Made by a program: the position numbers and the translations under genes. The notes beneath the pieces were generated by a model. That model saw only the letters and a program-made list of their open reading frames with translations. It did no database searches and was not told the DNA's origin. Shown here in pieces: positions 5,719 to 12,244 of a DNA stretch of 14,822 nucleotides (its first letter is position 1; each line of letters starts with the position of its first letter). This DNA comes from Nocardioidaceae bacterium. GTDB taxonomy: Bacteria; Actinomycetota; Actinomycetes; Propionibacteriales; Nocardioidaceae. The stretch spans positions 1 through 14,822 of the forward strand of contig JACCVA010000330.1 in the NCBI GenBank assembly GCA_013698435.1, read 5' to 3'.

Positions 5719-6396
5719 ATGATCGCGCAGCCGACCGAACTCCTCAAGGAAGCTGCTCAGGAGATCAAGCCGCACCTGCGTGGTTGGTTGCACCTGGGCA
5801 CGTTTCCGATGAGCGTTGCGGCCGGCATCGTGCTCGTCTGTCTTGCACCTGACGCCGAGACCCGGGTGGCGTCGGCCGTCTTCGCGCTGTCGTCATCGAT
5901 GTTGTTCGGCTCGTCGGCCCTGTTCCACCGCGGCCACTGGAGCCCCCGCTGGCACAGCATGCTCCGCCGGCTCGACCATTCCAACATCTTCTTGCTGATC
6001 GCCGGCACCTACACGCCGTTTGCGATGATGCTGCTCGACGACCGCAACGCCCGGATCCTGCTCAGCCTGGTGTGGGGTGGGGCGCTGCTGGGTATCACGT
6101 TTCGGATCTTCTGGATCGGTGCCCCGCGTTGGCTCTACCTGCCCGTCTACATCGCCTTGGGGTGGGCGGCCATCTTCTGGCTGGGTGACTTCGCTGCCAC
6201 AGCGCGGCCGGCCGTGCTGACGCTGATCATCGTGGGCGGCGGGCTGTACTCCGTGGGTGGAGTGGTCTACGGACTCAAGCGGCCCAACCCGATCCCGCGC
6301 TGGTTCGGCTTCCACGAGGTGTTCCACTCGCTGACGATCGCCGCCTTCGTCGCCCACTACATCGGCGTGTCGATGATCGTCTACAGCCGCCGCTGA
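5719..6396 (+). CDS. trhA: Hemolysin III family (PAQR/TrhA-type) membrane protein
   Basis: 225-residue integral membrane protein of the hemolysin III / PAQR superfamily, with seven hydrophobic segments at about 23-43, 50-69, 87-106, 112-131, 138-156, 165-186 and 203-221. The conserved polar set is present: SSALFHRGHW (H70), LDHSNIFLLIAGTYTP (D86, H87), and FHEVFHSLTIAAFVAHY (H199, H203, H213), the residues expected to make the intramembrane metal site. E. coli TrhA is linked to membrane energetics/fatty-acid homeostasis; despite the family name, haemolysis is not established for most members, so the biochemical role here is open. Length is normal. The ATG at 5719 fits a leaderless transcript. 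The gene is divergent from the prenyltransferase gene and convergent with the membrane-anchored protein that ends at 6505. Confidence 0.93.
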   Translation: MIAQPTELLKEAAQEIKPHLRGWLHLGTFPMSVAAGIVLVCLAPDAETRVASAVFALSSSMLFGSSALFHRGHWSPRWHSMLRRLDHSNIFLLIAGTYTPFAMMLLDDRNARILLSLVWGGALLGITFRIFWIGAPRWLYLPVYIALGWAAIFWLGDFAATARPAVLTLIIVGGGLYSVGGVVYGLKRPNPIPRWFGFHEVFHSLTIAAFVAHYIGVSMIVYSRR

Positions 6397-6435
6397 CCTC
6401 TCCCGGCTCCCCCCGCCCAATTCGCACCGGCCCTC

Positions 6436-6494
6436 CCCGCAGTTGCGGGAACCTGCTTGTCCGCACCGGCGTGTCGGGCTGCACTTCCCCGCAA
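6436..6494. terminator. Possible bidirectional terminator between convergent genes
   Basis: The 108-bp gap between the convergent genes contains TTGCGGG (6443-6449) and CCCGCAA (6488-6494), a 7-bp inverted repeat with a 38-nt intervening loop, and a nested small hairpin CCCGC/GCGGG (6436-6440 with 6445-6449) that competes for the same bases. No T-runs are present. A termination role is suggested only by the convergent context. Confidence 0.25.
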
Positions 6495-6504
6495 TCCGTG
6501 GGGG

Positions 6505-7635
6505 TCAGGGGAGGTGGAGGGCGTCGGAGAGCTTCTCGCTCGGGAGGAACTGGACGGTTGCGGGACCGATGCCAGCTGTGACGTGGGCGACGTACCCCCT
6601 GACGAGGTAGTTGCCGCAGGTGCGGAACGTGAAGCTGATGACATCACCCCAGGTCGTCACACCGTACGACGCGGGAGCGATCACGCCCGCGCTCGTGCAT
6701 CGATCAACATCCAGCGGATCCTGCGTGCTCAGGTCACGGATCGAGGTCGGCCACTGTTCGTTGAGCAGATGGACAGCGGCTGCCCCGAACTGTTCGGGGC
6801 TGTCTCCCACGCACGTCACGAACCCTGCGAAGCGCGTGTCCCCGCCCGTCCGGACGCCACGCGTGAGGGGGACATTCGGACCCGGGCCTGGGACCTTGCC
6901 CGGGCAGTCGACGCCAAGAGCGCTCAAGGGCGCCGGTTGCAAGCGCCGTCGCTGCTGCCCCAGCGCATCTTGGAACGCGGCCAGCACGTCTCCGGATGCG
7001 ATCCGCCGGCCGTCCACCGTCACGTCACTGCACTGGGTGGTGACTGCCACGGTCTCGACACTGCCGTCGGCATAGGAGACGACGATCGTGTACGGGTCGG
7101 GCGCGGCCCGGATGGCGGCACATCGGTCCGGGTCCGCCTCCGCAAGCCGCCGCACGGACCTCAGGAAGCCGTCGTCGAGTGTCAGCTCCAAGGCGTCGCG
7201 TGGCGGCAGCCACGGCTCGGCGGTCCCTGCGTCCACCGTCGCGGCACACAGCCGGACCGCCTGAGCGTCACCGCGGATCTCGTCGGTCGTCTGCTGGTCC
7301 GCCGCCGCTGTGCCGAGGTCGTAAGGCGTAGCGGGGCACGGCGTGGTGGCGAACGGGTTGAACGCCTGCTCGTTGGTGGAGGTGGGCTGCCCCGCGCTGG
7401 GGGTGGTCCCGACGTTCTCGGTGCGCATCGAGGTGAACACCTGCGGTGCGATCACCAGTACGGCGGCACCGGCGGCCACCGCTATCACTCCGGCGGTCCC
7501 CCGCCGGGCCCGCTGCCGTCGGGCACGGGCTATCACCCTCGCCGCGCGGGCATCGGCACCCGGATCGCCCGGTGCTACCCGGGCCAGCGCCGCACGGAGG
7601 CGCTCGACTTCCCCGTCGCGCTTCGGATCCTTCAT
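6505..7635 (-). CDS. Membrane-anchored protein with eight extracytoplasmic cysteines, sigma-factor partner-like
   Basis: 376-residue protein of unknown function. Residues 1-46 are cytoplasmic and very basic near the membrane (RARRQRARRG); 47-66 form one hydrophobic helix (GVIAVAAGAAVLVIAP); the remaining ~310 residues lie outside, with a Thr/Ser/Pro linker and eight cysteines (100, 130, 172, 202, 244, 275, 313, 340), consistent with four disulfides. The start ATG 7635 has GAGGAG (7641-7646) at 5 nt and overlaps by ATGA the stop of a degraded SigE-family sigma gene; upstream in-frame codons (to 7821) are read-through of that remnant. Position and topology resemble the anti-sigma or signalling partner that often follows SigE-family ECF genes, but no zinc-binding HxxxCxxC motif is seen, so an anti-sigma role is only a possibility. 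With the sigma gene broken, its own promoter is unclear. Confidence 0.8.
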   Translation of the reverse strand: MKDPKRDGEVERLRAALARVAPGDPGADARAARVIARARRQRARRGTAGVIAVAAGAAVLVIAPQVFTSMRTENVGTTPSAGQPTSTNEQAFNPFATTPCPATPYDLGTAAADQQTTDEIRGDAQAVRLCAATVDAGTAEPWLPPRDALELTLDDGFLRSVRRLAEADPDRCAAIRAAPDPYTIVVSYADGSVETVAVTTQCSDVTVDGRRIASGDVLAAFQDALGQQRRRLQPAPLSALGVDCPGKVPGPGPNVPLTRGVRTGGDTRFAGFVTCVGDSPEQFGAAAVHLLNEQWPTSIRDLSTQDPLDVDRCTSAGVIAPASYGVTTWGDVISFTFRTCGNYLVRGYVAHVTAGIGPATVQFLPSEKLSDALHLP

Positions 7636-7817
7636 GGCGTCTCCTCGGGAGGCATCAGCAGGGGGGAGGAGCGAAGCGCGGTCAGCGCACGAGCTGTCTG
7701 GCTCTTGACCGTGCCGATGCTGACGCCGAGAGCGTCGGCGGTCTGCGCCTCGGTGCTCGCCACCTTGACGCCCGGATGTGTGCATGGGTGAGAGTCGGGA
7801 CCCGCGAGTGGATCCCC
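7632..7817 (-). pseudogene. 5'-truncated SigE-family ECF sigma factor (sigma-4.2 remnant)
   Basis: In the minus frame ending at TGA 7634-7632 the translation contains STEAQTADALGVSIGTVKSQ followed by TARALTALR. This is the sigma region 4.2 helix-turn-helix of SigE-family ECF sigma factors, which usually read EAQTA..LG.S.GTVKSQ..RAL..LR. Nothing of sigma region 2 or the 2-4 linker precedes it: the frame continues as unrelated sequence (about 7764-7817) to an in-frame TGA at 7820-7818, and only 44 bp further is the stop of the molybdenum-hydroxylase gene. The sole in-frame start is GTG 7763, without a Shine-Dalgarno, so a full sigma factor (about 160-180 residues) cannot be made. The ATGA overlap with the next gene shows the original two-gene arrangement. 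A deletion or insertion has removed the 5' part. Confidence 0.75.
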
Positions 7818-7821
7818 TCAC
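7788..7821 (-). terminator. Candidate terminator hairpin after the molybdenum-hydroxylase gene
   Basis: On the minus strand GTGAG+GGGATCC (7821-7810) can pair with GGGTCCC (7803-7797) and, after a 4-nt bulge, CTCAC (7792-7788): a 7-bp stem with one G-U pair and a 6-nt loop, extended by 5 more pairs. It begins 40 nt downstream of the stop at 7862, a suitable place to end the polyamine/guanidino operon. No T-run follows, which is common for actinobacterial terminators but leaves the call weak. Confidence 0.35.
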
Positions 7822-7836
7822 TCATCACCTCACTCA
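7816..7836. repeat. Short direct repeat CCTCACTCA at the operon/sigma-remnant junction
   Basis: CCTCACTCA occurs at 7816-7824 and again at 7828-7836, separated by 3 nt (period 12). It lies in the 44-bp spacer between the molybdenum-hydroxylase stop and the sigma remnant, i.e. at the likely rearrangement junction. It may be a replication-slippage scar or chance; two operator half-sites are less likely. Confidence 0.4.
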
Positions 7837-7861
7837 ACGGGACGGGGAGGGCAGAAGGTTG

Positions 7862-10150
7862 TCACGTCAGGCGCACCGCCTGGATGGCCTGCCAGACCCG
7901 GTGCGGGGTGCAGGGCATCGCAACGTCGACGACGCCGAGCGGGCGCAGCGCGTCGAGCACGGCGTTGAAGACCGCAGGAGGTGCAGCGATCGCACCGGCC
8001 TCCCCCACGCCCTTGGTGCCCAGGGGGTTGGATGTCGCGGGGGTCGTACGCCGGTCGGTGCGCATCGCGATGAGGTCCGCCGCCGATGGGATGGCGTAGT
8101 CGGAGAAGCTCGGCGTGATCATGTTGGCTTGGTCGTCGTAAGCCACCTCCTCGAACATGGCCTGAGCGATCCCCTGCACGGCGCCGCCTTGGATCTGTCC
8201 GTCGATGATCATCGCGTTCACGACGTTCCCCACGTCGTCGACGCCCACGTAGTCGAGCAGCGTCACCGCACCGGTCTCGACATCCACCTCGACCAGCGCG
8301 AGGTGCGCCCCGAACGGGAAGGTCACTATCGAGAGATCGGAGGTTCGCGTGCAGCCCAGACCCGGTTCGAATCCGTCCGCGGTGAGCGTGCGGTCGTCGT
8401 ACGACGCCAGCGCAACGTCGCGAAGGGTCGTGGCCGCATCGGTGCCGCGCACCGTGAACGTCCCCTCGGCCAGCTCGAGATCGTCCGGGTCGCACTCCAG
8501 CACGCGTGCGGCCACGTCCAAGGCTCGGCGGCGTACCCCGACGGCGGCCTCGTGCAGCGCCGAGCCGACCACACTCAGCGACCGAGACCCATAGGAGTCG
8601 AAGCCGTGCCGCGCCCGCTCGGTGTCGCCCTGCACGACCTTGACGGCCGCGACGTCGACGCCGAGCACGTTGCTCACGATCTGCGCCCACGTGGTGGCAT
8701 GGCCGGTACCGAAGGCGGTCGTGCCCATGATCGCCTCCGCGCCGTCAGGCGTCAGCCGAACGCTGGCAGTCTCGACGGCGTTGTCGGCGTACTTCAGGCC
8801 ACCGCCGCAGGCCTCGACGTACGTCGAGACACCGATCCCCAATCGGCTGGTGGCGCCGTCGACGTTGTGCTCCTGCTGCCGTTTCCGTAGCGTTTCGTAG
8901 TCGCTGAGCGCGAGCATGCCGTCTGTCGTCGCCGCGTAGTCACCGACGTCGTAGGTCACTCCACCGGCGGTCGCGTACGGGAACTGCTCGGGCCGGATCC
9001 AGTTCTTGCGGCGGAGCTCGACCGGGTCCATGCCGATCTCGGCGGCCAGCTCGTCGACGAGACGTTCGATCGCGTAGGTCGCCTCTGGGCGGCCGGCGCC
9101 GCGGTAGGCGCCGGTGGGCGTCTTGTTGGTGAGCACACACTGACAGGAGAAGCGGTAGTTCTCGATCCGGTAGATGCCGGGGTACATCCGCGCTCCGCCC
9201 ATGGCCGAGCCCGGCCCGATCGCAGAGACGTACGCGCCGGCATCGCCGATCAGGCGCACGTCCAGACCGGTGATGTCACCGTCGCGGGTCGCTGCAAGGG
9301 CCACCTCCTGGATAAGCGCCCGCCCGTGGAAGGTCGTCTGCAGGTCCTCGCTCCGCGTCGCCGTCCAGGCGACCGGCCGGTTGAGCTCGCGGGCCGCGAG
9401 CAGGGCCAGCATCTCCTCGGAGTAGAAGAACTTGCCGCCGAAGCCACCGCCGACGTCAGGTGCGATGACCCGGAGCAGATCCTCCGGGATGCCGCTGCCC
9501 TGCGCCAGCAGGAACCGCACGATGTGCGGCACCTGCGAGGAGATCCAGACGGTGTAACCCTCCGGAGTCGGGTGAGCGACCACCGCTCGCGGCTCCATGG
9601 CCGCCACGAAGACCCGGGGCTGCTCGAAGCGTCGACGGATCACCACGTCGGCATCGGCGAACGCCGCCTCGACGTCACCGTCGTTGCGCTCCGAGGACAG
9701 CACGACGTTGTCGGCACGCTGGTCGTGCAGCCCTGGTGCATCGTCGGCCAGTGCGGCGTCGACATCCGTCACCGAGGGCAGCGGGTCGTAGTCGACGTCG
9801 ACGAGCTCGGCCGCGTCGACCGCTTCGGTGGTGCTGCGGGCAACCACCGCGGCGACCGGATCGCCGACGTACCGCACGATGTCGACCGCGATCAGCTGGG
9901 CGTTCGGCCCCTCATCGAGGCTGGGGGTCTCAGCGCACCAGTCGGCGACGTGGGCGCCGGTCCAGACGGCCACGACACCTGGCGCCTGCCGTGCCGCGGT
10001 CACGTCGACCGTGAACCGCGCGTGGGGCATCGGGCTGCGGACGAAGACGAGGTGCAGTGTGCCCGGCGGCCGGATGTTCGCCGTCCACGAGGTGCTGCCG
10101 GTGATGAGGTGACGGTCCTCGGTACGCAGGACAGCAGGGGCCGGACTCAT
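7862..10150 (-). CDS. Molybdenum hydroxylase large subunit, xanthine dehydrogenase / CoxL form II family
   Basis: 762-residue molybdopterin-cytosine-dinucleotide-binding catalytic subunit of the xanthine dehydrogenase/aldehyde oxidase family, which hydroxylates aldehydes or heterocycles with water-derived oxygen. Visible are the N-terminal alpha-beta hammerhead (about 15-130), GGGFGGK at 234-240, TGAYRGAGR at 346-354, GTGHATTWAQI at 481-491, GGAVQGIAQA near 655-664, and KGVGEAG at 713-719 with the catalytic Glu717. AYRGAGR is the form II signature; the AYRCSFR loop of true CO dehydrogenase is absent, so it should not oxidise CO. In most relatives the third motif reads GQGH. No 2Fe-2S (CoxS) or FAD (CoxM) subunit gene and no XdhC-type chaperone lies within the window, although such enzymes normally need them. 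ATG 10150 with AAGGTGG upstream was chosen over an upstream ATG at 10210 on family length. It follows the ureohydrolase gene by 75 nt, with a hairpin between. Confidence 0.92.
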   Translation of the reverse strand: MSPAPAVLRTEDRHLITGSTSWTANIRPPGTLHLVFVRSPMPHARFTVDVTAARQAPGVVAVWTGAHVADWCAETPSLDEGPNAQLIAVDIVRYVGDPVAAVVARSTTEAVDAAELVDVDYDPLPSVTDVDAALADDAPGLHDQRADNVVLSSERNDGDVEAAFADADVVIRRRFEQPRVFVAAMEPRAVVAHPTPEGYTVWISSQVPHIVRFLLAQGSGIPEDLLRVIAPDVGGGFGGKFFYSEEMLALLAARELNRPVAWTATRSEDLQTTFHGRALIQEVALAATRDGDITGLDVRLIGDAGAYVSAIGPGSAMGGARMYPGIYRIENYRFSCQCVLTNKTPTGAYRGAGRPEATYAIERLVDELAAEIGMDPVELRRKNWIRPEQFPYATAGGVTYDVGDYAATTDGMLALSDYETLRKRQQEHNVDGATSRLGIGVSTYVEACGGGLKYADNAVETASVRLTPDGAEAIMGTTAFGTGHATTWAQIVSNVLGVDVAAVKVVQGDTERARHGFDSYGSRSLSVVGSALHEAAVGVRRRALDVAARVLECDPDDLELAEGTFTVRGTDAATTLRDVALASYDDRTLTADGFEPGLGCTRTSDLSIVTFPFGAHLALVEVDVETGAVTLLDYVGVDDVGNVVNAMIIDGQIQGGAVQGIAQAMFEEVAYDDQANMITPSFSDYAIPSAADLIAMRTDRRTTPATSNPLGTKGVGEAGAIAAPPAVFNAVLDALRPLGVVDVAMPCTPHRVWQAIQAVRLT

Positions 10151-10182
10151 GGCGCCCACCTTAGGCGGCGGCTGCGCCGACT

Positions 10183-10204
10183 GCCGGTCGGCGGTGCGAC
10201 CGGC
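10183..10204 (-). promoter_or_regulatory. Hairpin between the ureohydrolase and molybdenum-hydroxylase genes
   Basis: GCCGGTCG (10183-10190) and CGACCGGC (10197-10204) form a perfect 8-bp stem with a 6-nt loop in the 75-nt spacer, the only sizeable gap in this otherwise overlapping operon. No T-run follows on the minus strand. It may attenuate read-through into, or set relative mRNA levels of, the molybdenum-hydroxylase gene; it could also mean that the last gene is a separate unit. Confidence 0.45.
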
Positions 10205-10225
10205 CGGCACCGCAACGTCTCGTCG

Positions 10226-11176
10226 TCACCCGCGAGGCGCCATCGCCGAGATGAGCTCATAGATCACATGGGAGGCAGCGATGCCGGTGACCTGGGCGTG
10301 GTCGTACGCCGGCGAGACCTCCACGACGTCGGCACCGACGAGCGCGAGGTCGGCGAACCCGCGTACGACCTGGAGGAGCTCGCGGCTGGTCATACCGCCC
10401 GCTTCCGGGGTGCCGGTGCCGGGCGCGAAGGCAGGGTCGAGCACATCGATGTCGATGGACACGTAGACCGGCCGCTCCTGCACGCGTGCATGGATTCTCT
10501 CGATGACACCCTTCACGCCGATGTCGTCGAGCTCGTCGCTGGTCACGACCTGGAAACCGAGAGCGGTGTCTTGGAGCAGGTCCTCCCCCGAGTAGAGCGG
10601 GCCACGGATTCCCACGTGCAGGCAGCCCTCCTGGTCGAGCAGGCCTTCCTCCTGAGCCCGGCGAAACGGCGTCCCGTGGGTGTTGCGCGCACCGAAGTAG
10701 GTGTCCCAGGTGTCGAGGTGGGCGTCGAAGTGCACCACCGCCACCGGCCCATGCTGCGCGTTCATCGCTCGCAGCAACGGCAGCGCGATCGCGTGGTCCC
10801 CTCCGATGGTCACCAACCGGCCAGCCCGCTCGAGCAGGTCACGGGCTCCGGCCTCCACTTGGGCGGCCGCTTCGTCGAGGAAGAAGGGGTTCGCCACGAT
10901 GTCGCCGGCGTCGACCACTTGCTGGCTGCTGAACGGCGAGACGTCCTGGGCGGGATTGTAGGGGCGCAGCAGCCGCGACGACTCGCGGACGTGGCTCGGC
11001 CCGAAGCGGGCACCGGGCCGGTAGGTGACAGCGCTGTCGTAGGGCACCCCGATCACGGCGACATCGACGTCGGAGACCTCGTCGATCTGAGGCAGTCGCG
11101 CGAACGTCGCCAGACCGACGTACCGCGGGACCTGGCTGCCGTCGACCGGGCCGACGGGTGGCGAGTCATCGGTCAT
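10226..11176 (-). CDS. speB: Agmatinase-family ureohydrolase (agmatinase or guanidinobutyrase)
   Basis: 316-residue binuclear-manganese ureohydrolase that splits urea from a guanidino compound (agmatine to putrescine, or 4-guanidinobutyrate to GABA). All six metal ligands are in place: H128 (GGDHAI), D151/H153/D155 (HFDAHLDTWD), and D242/D244 (SIDIDVLDPAF). The agmatinase-type GTGTPEAGG at 252-260 and THGTPFRRA at 166-174 are also present. The segment RPYNPAQDVSPF (71-82) resembles guanidinobutyrase/guanidinopropionase-like members, so agmatine specificity is not assured and the symbol is provisional. The ATG at 11176 overlaps the stop of the transporter ATPase gene by ATGA, the tightest evidence that import and hydrolysis of the same compound are coupled. 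No signal peptide, hence cytoplasmic. Family call is secure; substrate is inferred. Confidence 0.94.
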   Translation of the reverse strand: MTDDSPPVGPVDGSQVPRYVGLATFARLPQIDEVSDVDVAVIGVPYDSAVTYRPGARFGPSHVRESSRLLRPYNPAQDVSPFSSQQVVDAGDIVANPFFLDEAAAQVEAGARDLLERAGRLVTIGGDHAIALPLLRAMNAQHGPVAVVHFDAHLDTWDTYFGARNTHGTPFRRAQEEGLLDQEGCLHVGIRGPLYSGEDLLQDTALGFQVVTSDELDDIGVKGVIERIHARVQERPVYVSIDIDVLDPAFAPGTGTPEAGGMTSRELLQVVRGFADLALVGADVVEVSPAYDHAQVTGIAASHVIYELISAMAPRG

Positions 11177-12240
11177 GCCGGGACCGCCGCTGAGTCGACG
11201 ACCTTGGGGTGCTCGGTGGCATCGCCGCCAACCACGTGCACCACATGACGGTTCAGTCGGAGGTGCACCTCGTCGCCCGGTGCGTGTTCCGGCTCGTGCG
11301 GTGGTGCCGAGACGACGATCGACGCCTCAACACCTGGGCAGCGAACCGTGATGCGGCGGCGGTTGCCTTGGAACACGCTGAGCTCCACGCGGCCGGCCTT
11401 GGCGCCGGTCGCCGCAGCGTCCGTGAGCGCGACATCCTCCGGGCGTACGACGCCGACACCCTGCGCCGCCGTCGTAGGGGTGCCCGGGAAGCCGTCGACC
11501 TGGCCGCCGGTGACCGGGAACAGGTTCGCCTCTCCGAGGAAGGTTGCGACGAAGAGATCGGCGGGCTTGCGGTAGACGTCCTCGGGAGTGCCGATCTGAA
11601 CGAGTCGGCCGTTGTTCATGATCGCGACCAGGTCGGCCATCGACATCGCCTCGACCTGGTCGTGGGTCACGGCGATGGTCGTCGTGCCCGTCTCCAGCTG
11701 GATGCGCTTGAGCTCGATCTGCATCGCCTCACGCAGCTGCTTGTCCAAGGCGGCCAACGGCTCGTCGAGGAGCAGCAGGCCCGGCTCGAACACGAGCGCC
11801 CGCGCGAGTGCGACCCGCTGTTGCTGTCCGCCGGACAGCGACCGGATCGAGCGCGCCTCCATCTCGGGCAGCCGCACGAGCTCGAGGGCTGCGGCCACCA
11901 TCTCCTTGCGCTTGGTCGCCGCGACCTTCCTTGCCCGCAACGGAAACGCAATGTTGTCGCCGACGCTCATGTGCGGAAACAACGCATAGTTCTGGAAGAG
12001 GAAACCGATGTTGCGGTCATGCGGCGGCAGGTCGTCGATGGTCGTGCCGTCCACCTGCACATGTCCGCCCGACCGCTCGACGAACCCGGCGAGCACGTTG
12101 AGGGTGGTGGTCTTGCCGGACCCGCTCGGTCCCAGCAACGTGACGAACGTGCCGGCCGGGATCTCGAGGTCGATCCCGTCCAGGATGCGGTTTCCACCCA
12201 GGTCGACGGTGAGGCGGTCGAAGACGACGTTGACGCTCAT
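11173..12240 (-). CDS. potA: Polyamine-type ABC transporter ATP-binding protein, PotA-like
   Basis: 355-residue cytoplasmic ATPase driving the PotB/PotC-like permeases. Walker A GPSGSGKT at 37-44, Q-loop Gln83 (FLFQNYALFPHM), signature LSGGQQQR at 135-142, Walker B LLLLDE at 155-160 and H-loop His193 (VTHDQ) are all intact. Residues from about 236 form the TOBE-type regulatory domain beginning FLGEANLFPV, with VVRPEDVAL further on. The frame stays open to 12336, but ATG 12240 is preferred because GGAGGG lies 8 nt before it inside the end of the upstream permease gene and MSVNVVFDRL is a normal start for the family. It is separated from the upstream stop by 4 nt and overlaps the ureohydrolase start by 4 nt. 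PotA-like ATPases serve spermidine, putrescine and related cations; the real substrate is not readable from this subunit. Confidence 0.95.
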   Translation of the reverse strand: MSVNVVFDRLTVDLGGNRILDGIDLEIPAGTFVTLLGPSGSGKTTTLNVLAGFVERSGGHVQVDGTTIDDLPPHDRNIGFLFQNYALFPHMSVGDNIAFPLRARKVAATKRKEMVAAALELVRLPEMEARSIRSLSGGQQQRVALARALVFEPGLLLLDEPLAALDKQLREAMQIELKRIQLETGTTTIAVTHDQVEAMSMADLVAIMNNGRLVQIGTPEDVYRKPADLFVATFLGEANLFPVTGGQVDGFPGTPTTAAQGVGVVRPEDVALTDAAATGAKAGRVELSVFQGNRRRITVRCPGVEASIVVSAPPHEPEHAPGDEVHLRLNRHVVHVVGGDATEHPKVVDSAAVPA

Positions 12241-12244
12241 GGCG

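Noticed and set aside
6457..7791. 444-codon + strand open frame opposite the membrane-anchored protein gene
   Set aside because: Antisense shadow: it also crosses the sigma remnant and the convergent spacer and has low-complexity Arg/Gly-rich composition without motifs.
7862..10150. True aerobic carbon monoxide dehydrogenase large subunit
   Set aside because: The active-site loop is AYRGAGR (form II), not AYRCSFR, and coxM/coxS are missing, so CO oxidation is not supported.
9326..11248. Very long open frame on the + strand (640 codons) opposite the molybdenum-hydroxylase and ureohydrolase genes
   Set aside because: It runs across two well-supported genes and their spacer, has the Arg/His/Gly/Val-rich composition typical of antisense frames in GC-rich DNA, and shows no family motif.
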